DNA from: Agrobacterium rosae
Lineage (GTDB): Bacteria; Pseudomonadota; Alphaproteobacteria; Rhizobiales; Rhizobiaceae
Length of the DNA: 64,000 bases
Direction of reading: 5' to 3'
NCBI RefSeq assembly: GCF_002915175.1
Contig: NZ_NXEJ01000006.1
Coordinates: 8,626-72,625 of the forward strand
The notes below the pieces were generated by a model. That model was not told the origin of the DNA and did not search any database. It worked only from the letters and a program-made list of their open reading frames with translations. The position numbers were made by a program, and so were the translations under genes. How positions within the stretch are numbered: the first letter of the stretch is position 1; every line of letters begins with the position of its first letter. This document shows, one piece after another, positions 1 to 7,886 of this stretch.

Positions 1-2222
1 GCCACGAAATTGAACGTCTTGCCGAGGATGATGACTTCGCCGTTGGACTTCATGATGAACTTGGAATCGCCGCACTCGATGACGAACTCCTCACCGACCG
101 CGATCTTCTTGAACTTGCCGACGCTTTCCAGCGAAGTCTGACCGACATTCGTGATCTTGCTGACTCCGATCTGTTCAGCATGCGCGACACCCACGCTGTC
201 CGACTTGAAGGTGCTGACAATGGTGTTCATGATGCCGGGGAGCGGGAAGAGACCGGAAGCATCGGTGCCGACACCCGTACCTGAGCCCGCAAGCGCCGTA
301 CCCGCATCTGCGCGGGGGCTTGGACCAGAGACGACACCCTCGCGTGACGACATGCCGCCAGCGCCGAGGAAGCCGAGTGCCGAAGACGCCAGCGTGGTTG
401 CGAAGGCTGCCACACCAGGCCCGCCGCCGCCCGCGATTTGGGCAGCCTGTGACAGCAGTCCGGCGGTGTGACCCGATAGTGCCTGAACACCCGCCATAGC
501 CATCATCGCCATCGGTCCAGTGCCGCCAACAACGGTGTTCACCGATCCACCGATCTCATGCTTCTGGTTGCCGGACACTTCAACGGCACGGTTACCTCCA
601 ACGGAGGCCACCTCATGGCGGTCAATGCGCTTGGTGCGGTCGTTGAGAACGCGGGTGGTCTGATCCTTCTGGGCATGGAAGAACTGGTTTTCCTTGCCTG
701 CTTCATCCTCGAAGGTGATTTCGTTGAAGCCGTCGCCCTTATGGGTATTGGATCGCAGGACCATGCGGGTCTTGTTTGCGGGAAGGTCGTAGGGCACCGA
801 ATTTTTTGGATTGTTCACGACACCCGTCACCAGCGGACGATCTGGATCGCCATCCACAAAGGCCACCATCACTTCCATGCCAATGCGTGGAATGACCTGC
901 GCACCCCATGTTCCGCCACCCCATGCCTGACTGACCCGCACCCAGCACGTATCGGTTCCGTCCTTCTTCGCCTTGCGGTCCCATGGGAACCACAGCTTGA
1001 TGCGGCCATATTGATCGGGGTGGATTTCCTCGCCCTCGGGACCCGCGACGATGGCGACCTGCGTGCCCTCGATTTTCGGGCGCTTGGTCGTCCGGTGCGG
1101 GGTCAGCGGTACGCGGGCGGGGATGGCTTCGAAAGTGTTGCGGTATTCGGGCTCGTTGCTGTTGGTCTCATAGGAGCGATCCACGATGGTGTGGCTCGCT
1201 TTGATGATCACATGCTCTTCGTATTCGTGCTCGGGATGAGCCACCTCATAGGGCGTAAAGCGACGACCGGCTTCGAGAATACGGGACGTCGATGCGCCGA
1301 AGACGCGATCATGGTCTGCCTCTGACGATTGGGAGCGCAGCTTCTGGGCACGCTCTGCTTCTTCCACCGTCTTGATGCGGGCGGGGTACTCGTACAGCTC
1401 GCGCTTTGTCGCATCCGGCATCTGCACAAGTGATGGCGTCATATTGCCTGGCACCATGCCGGGTGTTTCGAAATTCCAGTCTGCACCGGCGCGCTGGCCG
1501 GGCACATAGGAAAAGCGGCGAGCCCAGTCATTGATGTGGTTGCGATCCGACGAACCCTGTGCCAATCTCACTTTGCCTTCACCCTGAGCGGAAGGCGATG
1601 GTCCAAGCCATCCATTGGCGGTATCGGCCACATGCAGCTTGTGAGAGCCGTCCTCGTGGCTAAACCAGTAGAACAACCCATCTTCCTCTAAGCGTCTGAG
1701 AAGATACGATAAATCGTCTTCGTTATATTGGACGCTATAGCCCTGCGCAGGCGGCGGCGACATGACACCAGACGTATCAGGGGCTGGAATGCCGTGTTCG
1801 GAAAATAGCGTCTCAACGATGTCGACCGAGGTCTTGTCCATCCAGATTCGGCAGTCTGAACGACGCGACAACAACCACATCTGCGGGCGGATGGTCATGG
1901 CGTAGGAGCGTAGACCGCGAGTAATCGGCGGTCCCTCGTGCAGGTCGGTCACGAGACCGTTGAAGGGACGACGGACACCGCTGCCATCCTCACCGTCACC
2001 CTGTTGCACCTCCACCGAGACATCGATCAGACGGCCGATCAGCTCCTCCGGCTTCACCGATTCCTTCTTGGCGCGGACATTCAGCTGTATCTCGAAGAGT
2101 TGCGACACGCCTTCGTTGATGACCATCCGCTCCGGCAGTAACTGATCCTCGCCGAGCGGCGACTTGACCTTGAGAACACGGCTAGCCTGGATGAACTCGG
2201 ACGACGATGGCTGGTCGGTCAT
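1..2222 (-). CDS. vgrG: Type VI secretion spike protein VgrG (3' end outside window)
   Basis: VgrG forms the trimeric puncturing tip of the type VI secretion system and carries effectors. The gene starts at the ATG complement of 2220-2222 and reads for 740 codons without a stop, leaving the window at base 1. The first 380 or so residues match the gp27-like base (start MTDQPSSSEFIQ). An OB-fold gp5-like segment follows at about residues 385-480, with motifs IHPDQYGRIKLWFPW and WGGGTWGAQVIPRIGMEV, the classic VgrG signature. A Gly/Ala/Met-rich hydrophobic stretch at about residues 560-660 interrupts the beta-helix part, which then resumes (IAVGEEFVIECGDSKFIMKS). No Tss structural genes are in view, so this is probably an orphan vgrG island. 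The family call is firm; any effector extension lies outside the window. Confidence 0.93.
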   Translation of the reverse strand, partial: MTDQPSSSEFIQASRVLKVKSPLGEDQLLPERMVINEGVSQLFEIQLNVRAKKESVKPEELIGRLIDVSVEVQQGDGEDGSGVRRPFNGLVTDLHEGPPITRGLRSYAMTIRPQMWLLSRRSDCRIWMDKTSVDIVETLFSEHGIPAPDTSGVMSPPPAQGYSVQYNEDDLSYLLRRLEEDGLFYWFSHEDGSHKLHVADTANGWLGPSPSAQGEGKVRLAQGSSDRNHINDWARRFSYVPGQRAGADWNFETPGMVPGNMTPSLVQMPDATKRELYEYPARIKTVEEAERAQKLRSQSSEADHDRVFGASTSRILEAGRRFTPYEVAHPEHEYEEHVIIKASHTIVDRSYETNSNEPEYRNTFEAIPARVPLTPHRTTKRPKIEGTQVAIVAGPEGEEIHPDQYGRIKLWFPWDRKAKKDGTDTCWVRVSQAWGGGTWGAQVIPRIGMEVMVAFVDGDPDRPLVTGVVNNPKNSVPYDLPANKTRMVLRSNTHKGDGFNEITFEDEAGKENQFFHAQKDQTTRVLNDRTKRIDRHEVASVGGNRAVEVSGNQKHEIGGSVNTVVGGTGPMAMMAMAGVQALSGHTAGLLSQAAQIAGGGGPGVAAFATTLASSALGFLGAGGMSSREGVVSGPSPRADAGTALAGSGTGVGTDASGLFPLPGIMNTIVSTFKSDSVGVAHAEQIGVSKITNVGQTSLESVGKFKKIAVGEEFVIECGDSKFIMKSNGEVIILGKTFNFV

Positions 2223-2417
2223 GGGGAACCCCGGTGATCGGATTGGATAAAATATCAATCAGCTGTCAAAATCTGCACGGAATGCAATCAATCATTGTGG
2301 CAAAAGGATGGAATTGCGACCTTATTTGCAACCGAAGGCCTATAATATTCACTTGGCATCCCAAACTCGCCTTAATCTGCCGCCTAATCTGAGGGAAAGA
2401 CGGGTGAGGTCACATTC

Positions 2418-3365
2418 ATGGCGCTAGTGAATACGGACAGTGGTGTAACAAAGAAACGTAGGAAGGCTCACAGCCCCGGGACAAAACACGATGCCGAAGG
2501 TTATGGACTCTCGCGCGAGGAGGCCAACGAACGTCGCGGCGCGGGTTGGTGGGTGAACCTTAGACGGCGCGGTCACAAGATTGTGCGGCTCTTCAAGGAC
2601 AGCATCTATGGGTCGAATGACGCTGCGTATAAAGCCGCACGCGCCTATCGCGATGCGATCATCGAAGCCATACCTCCCGCCACCAATCACGAGCAGGCCG
2701 TTCTCCTGCGCAAGAACAACCAGAGCGGTATTTCTGGCGTGCGCCGGATCGAGAGCCGCGAGGGCGACGCGTGGCAGGCGACACTGATGACCAATGACGG
2801 TCAGAAGCGCGAGAACTTTACCGTGTCGAAGTTCGGTGAACTTGCAGCCAAATCCATGGCCATCGCCCAACGCCGCAAATGGCTGGCCGATCTGCCCGTG
2901 ACGCATCTTGCTTATGCCCATCACGCAGCCGAAGTGGCGCAGGAGCATTTTGCCGACGATCTCATACCCGTCAGCGACGTCATGCCGGAATCCCATCTCA
3001 CGGCTGACGAGATCGAAGCCCGCATCCAGTCGATCAACGATGACTTCGATAAAGCCCGTCCGAAGCGGCTCCGGGTCCGGATTAAATATTATCACGGTAG
3101 CAGGCTCTCGGTATTCGTGTCCGATGCAGGAAAGCCTGCCAAGCGCAAGCTCGTGCAGATCAACACAAGAAGGATGGAAAAGCTGGAGGTTCTGACCGAG
3201 GCAAAAGCAAAGGTCGAAGCTGCCATTGCGGAGTTCTACGATCGCGACACCGCGAAGTGGTTCATGGGCGCGCACGGCAATGCCCTGCTAGCTGAAGACG
3301 CGTTTCATGTCCGGGAAGGCTTCAACGTACTCGTGATGGTCGAAGCAAAAAAATCTGCCGTATAA
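2418..3365 (+). CDS. AP2-like DNA-binding repeat protein, divergent from vgrG
   Basis: A 315-residue basic protein of unknown function. Residues 43-82 (WWVNLRRRG...AAYKAARAYRDA) and 101-156 (NNQSGISGVRR...FTVSKFGELAAKSMA) both follow the AP2 pattern: a three-strand sheet with conserved Trp/Arg and Gly, then an amphipathic helix rich in Ala with an Arg. A weaker third copy may span 214-272. Bacterial and phage AP2 domains bind DNA and often accompany HNH endonucleases, but no HNH motif is visible here. The gene is transcribed away from vgrG across a 195-base gap, so it could regulate vgrG or be an independent accessory gene. The AP2 assignment is by pattern only. Start is the ATG at 2418. Confidence 0.6.
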   Translation: MALVNTDSGVTKKRRKAHSPGTKHDAEGYGLSREEANERRGAGWWVNLRRRGHKIVRLFKDSIYGSNDAAYKAARAYRDAIIEAIPPATNHEQAVLLRKNNQSGISGVRRIESREGDAWQATLMTNDGQKRENFTVSKFGELAAKSMAIAQRRKWLADLPVTHLAYAHHAAEVAQEHFADDLIPVSDVMPESHLTADEIEARIQSINDDFDKARPKRLRVRIKYYHGSRLSVFVSDAGKPAKRKLVQINTRRMEKLEVLTEAKAKVEAAIAEFYDRDTAKWFMGAHGNALLAEDAFHVREGFNVLVMVEAKKSAV

Positions 3366-3398
3366 CTGATAGAACTGGATATTCGATGACTGCCTCTC

Positions 3399-4022
3399 TC
3401 ATTGAGCGAGGTGGGAAACGTCGGCCAGCCGGATCATCGCCCGATTCCGGAAGAAGTCGTCTTGCCTAAGGTGGGTGACACTGCAACTGGGCGCAGCGAA
3501 GTAAATAAAACTGCAGGCCGCGATAGGTATCCTCATCCAGGCTGCCACCACCAGGCTTAGGGTAAAGCCGTGAGTGACGATGATCTGAGTTCGACAGCCA
3601 CGCTGTGAAATCGCGTCCAGGAACGGATAAACGCGGTTTGCGACATCACGCCGAGACTCCGCTCCCTCAATGTTTCCATGATGATCCAACCGGTCATCAT
3701 CCGGTGCAGGTTCATAGCGGGCATCAAGCCATTCCTGCGGTCTGCCTTCCGCCACGCCGTAGCTGATCTCCCGTAGTGATTTCGTCGTCGTGACGGGTCT
3801 TTCGAAGAGGTTTGCGATGATATCGGCAGTTTGCGAGGCTCGTTTGAGGTCGGAGGAATAAATCTCAACCTCTTTGTCGCCGATGGCGCTTAACAGAGCC
3901 GCAGCGACGAACAATGCGTCCTGCTGGCCCTTTTCGGTCAACCCGGTATCGAACCAGCCTCCCACCTTTTTCTCGATATGGTGGACAGATTGAGCATGGG
4001 TGACAACGAATAAGTCTTTCAT
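3399..4022 (-). CDS. Histidine phosphatase (phosphoglycerate mutase-like) family protein
   Basis: A 207-residue protein of the histidine phosphatase superfamily, which transfers phosphate through a histidine. The N-terminal motif reads VVTHAQS where most members have a RHG/RHA core, so the usual first arginine is threonine. Other landmarks are present: SSDLKRASQTADII (phosphate-binding Arg), LREISYGVAEGR (acid residue) and the second histidine motif IIVTHGFTLSL. Substrate cannot be predicted. It sits alone between the AP2-like gene and the toxin-antitoxin pair in the accessory region. Start is the ATG complement ending at 4022. Confidence 0.75.
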   Translation of the reverse strand: MKDLFVVTHAQSVHHIEKKVGGWFDTGLTEKGQQDALFVAAALLSAIGDKEVEIYSSDLKRASQTADIIANLFERPVTTTKSLREISYGVAEGRPQEWLDARYEPAPDDDRLDHHGNIEGAESRRDVANRVYPFLDAISQRGCRTQIIVTHGFTLSLVVAAWMRIPIAACSFIYFAAPSCSVTHLRQDDFFRNRAMIRLADVSHLAQ

Positions 4023-4094
4023 TGATAGCTCCGAGACGGAAAAAACAATCAGGTTGAAAATATTCCCACGTCATCCGCCCGCTTCTTCACGCGC

Positions 4095-4526
4095 TCAGAC
4101 GGCATACGGATCGACTATCTTCAATTCGGGAAGCTCGGAATGGTAGGGCTGTGCTTGTTCGACGAGTACGAGCTTCCTCTCGATGGCCGTGGCCACGACC
4201 ATCCTCTCCAAGTCCGAAAGATGCCGCATACCGTCGTCGTCGACCTGGAGGTCCAGCGCGGACAGTTTCGCCCAGATAGACGCAGCGGGTTCGCCGAACA
4301 CCTCGACCGTGGAATGGGTTCTCGCCATCGACAGAACACGGCGGAAGAGGCGGTCGAGCTGGTCGCGACCTTCGGTGACGCCCGTCTCGCGGATCGCCCC
4401 GTCAACGACCCCCAAGGAGACGACACTTAGGTAAACTCCGCCCCTCGGAACGCCGTCCGCGAATTCCTTGACTTCAGGCACCCCGCACAGAAGGTCCATG
4501 AGCGTTTGCGTGGAAAGGAGATACAT
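4095..4526 (-). CDS. PIN-domain toxin-like protein (VapC-like, degenerate active site)
   Basis: A 143-residue protein placed 6 bases after a Phd-type antitoxin. VapC toxins are PIN-domain RNases using a cluster of acidic residues. The fold is recognisable from the start (MYLLSTQTLMDLL) and from the late helix LSDLERMVVATAIERKLVLV, but the first catalytic Asp, normally at about residue 5, is Ser. The later Asp before the ATA motif is Glu, and the usual Thr-x-Asn near the end is not obvious. It may have altered or lost nuclease activity, or keep only antitoxin binding. It is probably cotranscribed with the upstream antitoxin gene. Confidence 0.7.
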   Translation of the reverse strand: MYLLSTQTLMDLLCGVPEVKEFADGVPRGGVYLSVVSLGVVDGAIRETGVTEGRDQLDRLFRRVLSMARTHSTVEVFGEPAASIWAKLSALDLQVDDDGMRHLSDLERMVVATAIERKLVLVEQAQPYHSELPELKIVDPYAV

Positions 4527-4532
4527 GTGTAG

Positions 4533-4928
4533 TCACATACGCGATGCGGGAAGCTGGACGCGCGCCTTTTCAGGCCGCCTCAGTCGCGGCTGGTCGTTGC
4601 CCGCCTTCACCTTGACCCGACGTCCGAGAGGAGCAAAGCCAACCTCGTCGAGCGCGGAGCCGAAGGACATGTTCCTGCCCGAAGACGTGATCAGTGCCGC
4701 TAGGTCCTTGAGGGAGATGACGACCGCCATGTCCTCGGTCTTCTTTCCGATGACCTGCATGTCGCCGCCGCGAACCCGACCCAAGACTTTGGTGAAGGTG
4801 TCGCGTGCCGCTTTTACGGTCAACGATCCACCGGCCGCGACGGTCAGTGCCTGCTCCAGTTCCTTGAGAACGTCCGTCTCGTCACCGTCGCCGATTTCCG
4901 AAAGCTGTCTTACGAGACGCCTGTTCAT
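4533..4928 (-). CDS. Antitoxin, Phd/YefM-like C-terminal segment
   Basis: The antitoxin partner of the PIN protein that follows. The central part (FTKVLGRVRGGDMQVIGK then DMAVVISLKDLAALI) matches the Phd/YefM pattern of a short sheet plus the 'vvis..dl..l' strand-helix. I chose the ATG at 4928 (protein starts MNRRLVRQL, 131 residues), which has GGAG nine bases upstream. A GTG at 4982 would add 18 residues but lies inside one of two GTGGCCAC palindromes that look like the operator. An extended N-terminal helix precedes the Phd part, and a basic Arg/Lys-rich tail follows. Such antitoxins normally bind their own promoter and neutralise the toxin by direct contact. Confidence 0.7.
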   Translation of the reverse strand: MNRRLVRQLSEIGDGDETDVLKELEQALTVAAGGSLTVKAARDTFTKVLGRVRGGDMQVIGKKTEDMAVVISLKDLAALITSSGRNMSFGSALDEVGFAPLGRRVKVKAGNDQPRLRRPEKARVQLPASRM

Positions 4929-4953
4929 TGTGTTTACTCCGATTTCGGCCTCG

Positions 4954-4982
4954 GTGGCCACTTTCGTGTAATATGTGGCCAC
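4954..4982 (-). promoter_or_regulatory. Double-palindrome operator of the Phd/PIN toxin-antitoxin pair
   Basis: Two copies of the perfect palindrome GTGGCCAC lie at 4954-4961 and 4975-4982. Their centres are 21 bases apart, about two helical turns, and an AT-rich -10-like TATTAC (minus strand) lies between them. They are 26-54 bases upstream of the chosen antitoxin ATG. This arrangement is typical of autoregulated toxin-antitoxin promoters bound cooperatively by antitoxin dimers. Binding itself is inferred. Confidence 0.6.
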
Positions 4983-5015
4983 TCTGCGAGAACGGCAAGA
5001 GGGCGGCGAGAGTAT

Positions 5016-5687
5016 TCAGCGTCCGAGTACGTCGTTAAGGACCACGTGGGGCTTCCCAGGACGATAGGGCCCGCAGGGCGAGTAGACATTCATGATCGCG
5101 GAAGCGGGAATGGGCCGCATCAACGCGAAGGCGTTGTGGAACATCAACTTGTCCGAAGCCTTGATTAGGTTTCTGTTGCAGTAGTGGAACTCGACGACCT
5201 CCGGGTCCGCGACCATCAGGTCGGCCAGCGCGATCTTGCATTTTGGGTCCTGACTGGCCCATGCGCGTCGCGCGTACAACAACCCCTTTTCACCGTAGAT
5301 GTCAGCGACGGCAGCCGGAAGTCCCTTGAAATCCTGGTTTGCCTGGAAAAGGTCGTAGGCATAATCAACGCCGTCAATGAGGACGTCCGACTTCTCTGCG
5401 TCGAACTCGACGATGATTGGATTTCTTGTGTCGGACTGTGAATTGAATTTGCAGGCGTAATGAAGCGCTCCTTCCAATGTGCCGCATGCCAATACCGGGT
5501 CGAACCTGAAGCGCTCGCCCCGCGTGTCGTTCAAAGTGAGATCGTCCTTGTTCAGAAGTCCCGGGTCCGGACGCCATCGCAGGAATCTTCCTTTTGACGT
5601 ATTCGAGGCAAGGCCCTCCATGCGTATATCCTGCATTACCCCGATCGCAGCCGCGCTATCGACCGTTAGTCCCCTGTAAAAACGCAT
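5016..5687 (-). CDS. Possible ADP-ribosyltransferase-fold protein
   Basis: A 223-residue protein that I cannot assign firmly. The start MRFYRGLTV has the Tyr-Arg-Gly seen at the first conserved arginine of many ADP-ribosyltransferase-like toxins. The stretch CGTLEGALHYACKF followed by PIIVEFDAEKSDVLIDGVDY resembles the later 'S/T...A..YA....viev' part of that fold, with an acidic position DGVDYAYD. It is divergent from the P-loop kinase gene at 5973 with an inverted repeat between them, which suggests a two-gene module. Other folds are possible. There is no signal peptide or membrane segment. Confidence 0.4.
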   Translation of the reverse strand: MRFYRGLTVDSAAAIGVMQDIRMEGLASNTSKGRFLRWRPDPGLLNKDDLTLNDTRGERFRFDPVLACGTLEGALHYACKFNSQSDTRNPIIVEFDAEKSDVLIDGVDYAYDLFQANQDFKGLPAAVADIYGEKGLLYARRAWASQDPKCKIALADLMVADPEVVEFHYCNRNLIKASDKLMFHNAFALMRPIPASAIMNVYSPCGPYRPGKPHVVLNDVLGR

Positions 5688-5838
5688 CTCTATATCCTCT
5701 GATCCAGGCGATAAGCACGAGAGAGTTCCGACGTCGCCCCCAGATCGACGAACACTTCACTCATTCCTTCTGCCAAGGTTCTGGCTTTACGAACCAATTA
5801 TTTTAACCCTGTGGCATCTGATCCATAACGACGAAAAA

Positions 5839-5893
5839 TTGTCGCAAAATTCAGTAGTAAAAAGCATACTTATGCGACTGAATTTTGCAACAA
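5839..5893. repeat. 17-base imperfect inverted repeat between divergent genes
   Basis: Left arm TTGTCGCAAAATTCAGT (5839-5855) and right arm ACTGAATTTTGCAACAA (5877-5893) pair at 16 of 17 positions around a 21-base AT-rich centre. It lies between the divergent genes at 5687 and 5973, so it could be a regulator-binding site or a cruciform serving both promoters. There is no T-tract typical of a terminator. Confidence 0.6.
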
Positions 5894-5972
5894 TCTGGTG
5901 GATCAGCTTTCGCCGCTATTTTGACGTCACGGGGTTGTCAAAGGCATCAGGCACCAACGGAGTGAGTGACCA

Positions 5973-6509
5973 ATGGAGAACAGGAGTTTGGAATCGTTTG
6001 GCGATACCCAGACCCGGCTCATCCTCATTCGAGGGAACTCGGGAACCGGGAAATCTGCGCTTGCGCTGGCGATTAGAAATAGTCTTCCCCGTGGTGTCGC
6101 AATTGTCGGACAAGATTTGCTCCGACGGAATGTCCTGCACGTCCTCGACACGAAACCATCGCTGGCAGCCGACTATATAGAGATTTCCGCGCGATTCGCT
6201 CTTGATCGCGGGCTCCATGTGGTCGTCGAAGGTATCTTGCGCGAGGATATTTACGGCGAGATGCTGAGACGGATGATTTCCGGCCATCGAGGCGTTACAC
6301 GCTGCTATCGCTACAAAATCTCGTTCCAAGAAACACTCAACAGGCACATGACAAAACCCAATGCCGCCGAATTTGGTGAGAATGAAATGCGGCAATGGTG
6401 GCGAGACGACGATGAACTGGTTGGTGTTGAGGAAACGATTATTGGTCCTGATCAGCTATTGGTAGATACAGTTGCAATGGTTATCGACGACTGTGGCTGG
6501 CGACCTTAG
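5973..6509 (+). CDS. P-loop kinase (AAA_33/zeta-toxin-like)
   Basis: A 178-residue nucleotide-binding protein with Walker A GNSGTGKS at residues 21-28 after the strand RLILIR. Later segments (VAIVGQDLLRRNVL, ALDRGLHVVVEGIL, and the lid-like QETLNRHMTKP...EFGENEMRQWW) match a family of small bacterial kinases related to zeta toxins and chloramphenicol phosphotransferase. The substrate is unknown. The start ATG at 5973 leaves about 80 bases after the inverted repeat. It is divergent from the ADP-ribosyltransferase-like gene. The kinase family call is good; a toxin role is only possible. Confidence 0.65.
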   Translation: MENRSLESFGDTQTRLILIRGNSGTGKSALALAIRNSLPRGVAIVGQDLLRRNVLHVLDTKPSLAADYIEISARFALDRGLHVVVEGILREDIYGEMLRRMISGHRGVTRCYRYKISFQETLNRHMTKPNAAEFGENEMRQWWRDDDELVGVEETIIGPDQLLVDTVAMVIDDCGWRP

Positions 6510-6574
6510 GAATCGCGTAGCACCCCCACAAGATGAACTGGGCGTAGCGCAAGTCCGCCAGCCAAACGTGCAAG

Positions 6575-6700
6575 TTAGGTTTCCACCCAGCCAAGCTGAT
6601 TGTCCGTCGTCGAAGGTTGTTCGGCTTCATGCTCCGTCACCATTCGAATCGCGCGGGCACGGACTGCAGGAGAGAGTTGGTTCGTCGTTTTGCTTGTCAT
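6575..6700 (-). pseudogene. IS3-family transposase OrfA fragment
   Basis: Reading from ATG (complement of 6698-6700) gives MTSKTTNQLSPAVRARAIRM and then VTEHEAEQPS, which is the characteristic N-terminus of IS3-family OrfA proteins. The match ends after about 30 residues and a stop follows at 6575. The helix-turn-helix and the OrfB catalytic part are missing, so only a relic of the insertion sequence remains. Terminal inverted repeats were not found by eye. Confidence 0.65.
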
Positions 6701-6785
6701 AGACGCTAATTCTCAAGAGCCGGGGTTTTCGGCAAATCCAGTGCAGTTCAGACCGTACGGAGACAAGGCCATTTGCATTTTGCAT

Positions 6786-7342
6786 TTAAGCCAGCCGCGA
6801 AACCCCTCTTAGGACGGTTCGAGGGTGGACCTTGTAAGCTTCAGCTACATCGCGCACCGACGCGCCGCTGCTCAGGGATGCACGGATTTTCTCGCATTCA
6901 CCAGGACTAAGTGACGGTTTGCGCCCAGGCAGTTTACCTCTGGCTTTTGCCGCCGCTAGACCTGCCATTGTCCGTTCACGGATCAAGGACTTCTCGAACT
7001 GTGCGATGGCCGCGAAAATGTGGAATATCAACTGGCCGCCCGCCGATGCCGTATCGATGCTCTCCGTCAGCGATATGAACCCAATCCCGCGGCGTTTGAG
7101 AGTTTCGACCGTTGAAATCAGGTGGATGATAGACCGTCCCAGACGGTCGAGTCGCCATACAACAAGGACATCGCCGCGCCGGAGAGCTTTCAACATGGAC
7201 GATAGACCGTCACGTTGCAGTTGCCCTCCCGAGACACCGTTGTCCTCGAAAATTCGGTCACACCCCGCGACCGTAGCGCGTTTAGCTGCAAATCCAGATG
7301 CTGATCAACCGTCGAAACGCGCGCATAACCGATCCTTGCCAT
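6786..7342 (-). pseudogene. Serine site-specific recombinase (resolvase/invertase), frameshifted
   Basis: The N-terminal part starts at the ATG ending at 7342 (MARIGYARVSTVDQHLDLQ), with the catalytic-serine motif. Reading then shifts near 7249-7254, where one base appears lost in an A/T run. Restoring one base gives the expected continuation IFEDNGVSGGQL and joins the downstream frame (MLKALRRGDVLVVWRLDRLG, then KSLIRERTMAGLAAAKARG). A C-terminal helix-turn-helix (SVRDVAEAYKVHPRTVLR) closes the protein. All domains are intact, so this is a recent single-base break or a sequencing error. The family catalyses DNA inversion or resolution. Confidence 0.85.
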
Positions 7343-7886
7343 ATCGCCGATGAAGCCTTCCATTCCACATGTCTGCGTCACGACTTGACAGAAAGGAACG
7401 GTTTTGTCACGACACACCAAAGGTTGTCGTCCTACGCGTAAGCGCCTTTCATTGTTTAATTCATGGCCTGATCTGGAACCCGGATGTCTGCTCCGCGAAA
7501 CCGTTCGTTTCTGTCCACCTGGACCAACCGTTGAAACCGAATGTCTCGTTCGCCGATCTGTCGAGGCGGCTGACAGACACCTGGCTGGGAAGGTCATCGG
7601 GATCAATATCACCGCATGAGGTCTGCCGTTCAGTTGCTGACTTTCTTCGAATCAACATGGCGTTGGTCGTCGTCCACACGGAGAAAGCACCTATCGACTG
7701 GCATGTGGAATTTATACGGCGGTACGGAATTCCCACGGGCTTGATCGATGTCGGGGTCTTACAAAAGGCTGTCCGCCTATGCGATGTTCCCGTAAGCGCC
7801 TTGCTTAACCGGAGCGGATTTCAGGCGGCTTCCTGCAATTCGCGCACGGCCTGGTCGTTGGCACGGGCAAGGGCATTGGCCCTGGA
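7343..7886. other. Stretch with no supported gene
   Basis: No protein recognised here. A plus-strand frame stays open from about 7369 to 7890 but I recognise no family in it, and its neighbours are broken mobile elements. It is best read as decayed DNA between the recombinase remnant and the prophage lysis remnant. The AT/GC texture looks uneven compared with the core genes. Confidence 0.4.

Noticed and set aside
558..1325. Long plus-strand open frame inside vgrG
   Set aside because: It is the shadow of vgrG on the opposite strand; the translation has no family character, while the vgrG reading is unambiguous.
2424..3275. Minus-strand open frame of 283 residues opposite the AP2-like gene
   Set aside because: Its composition (many Cys, His and Gly without motifs) looks like a reverse shadow; the plus frame has recognisable AP2-like repeats.
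5839..5893. Inverted repeat read as a transcription terminator
   Set aside because: It lies between divergent genes and has a 21-base loop without a T-tract, so an operator or cruciform is more likely.
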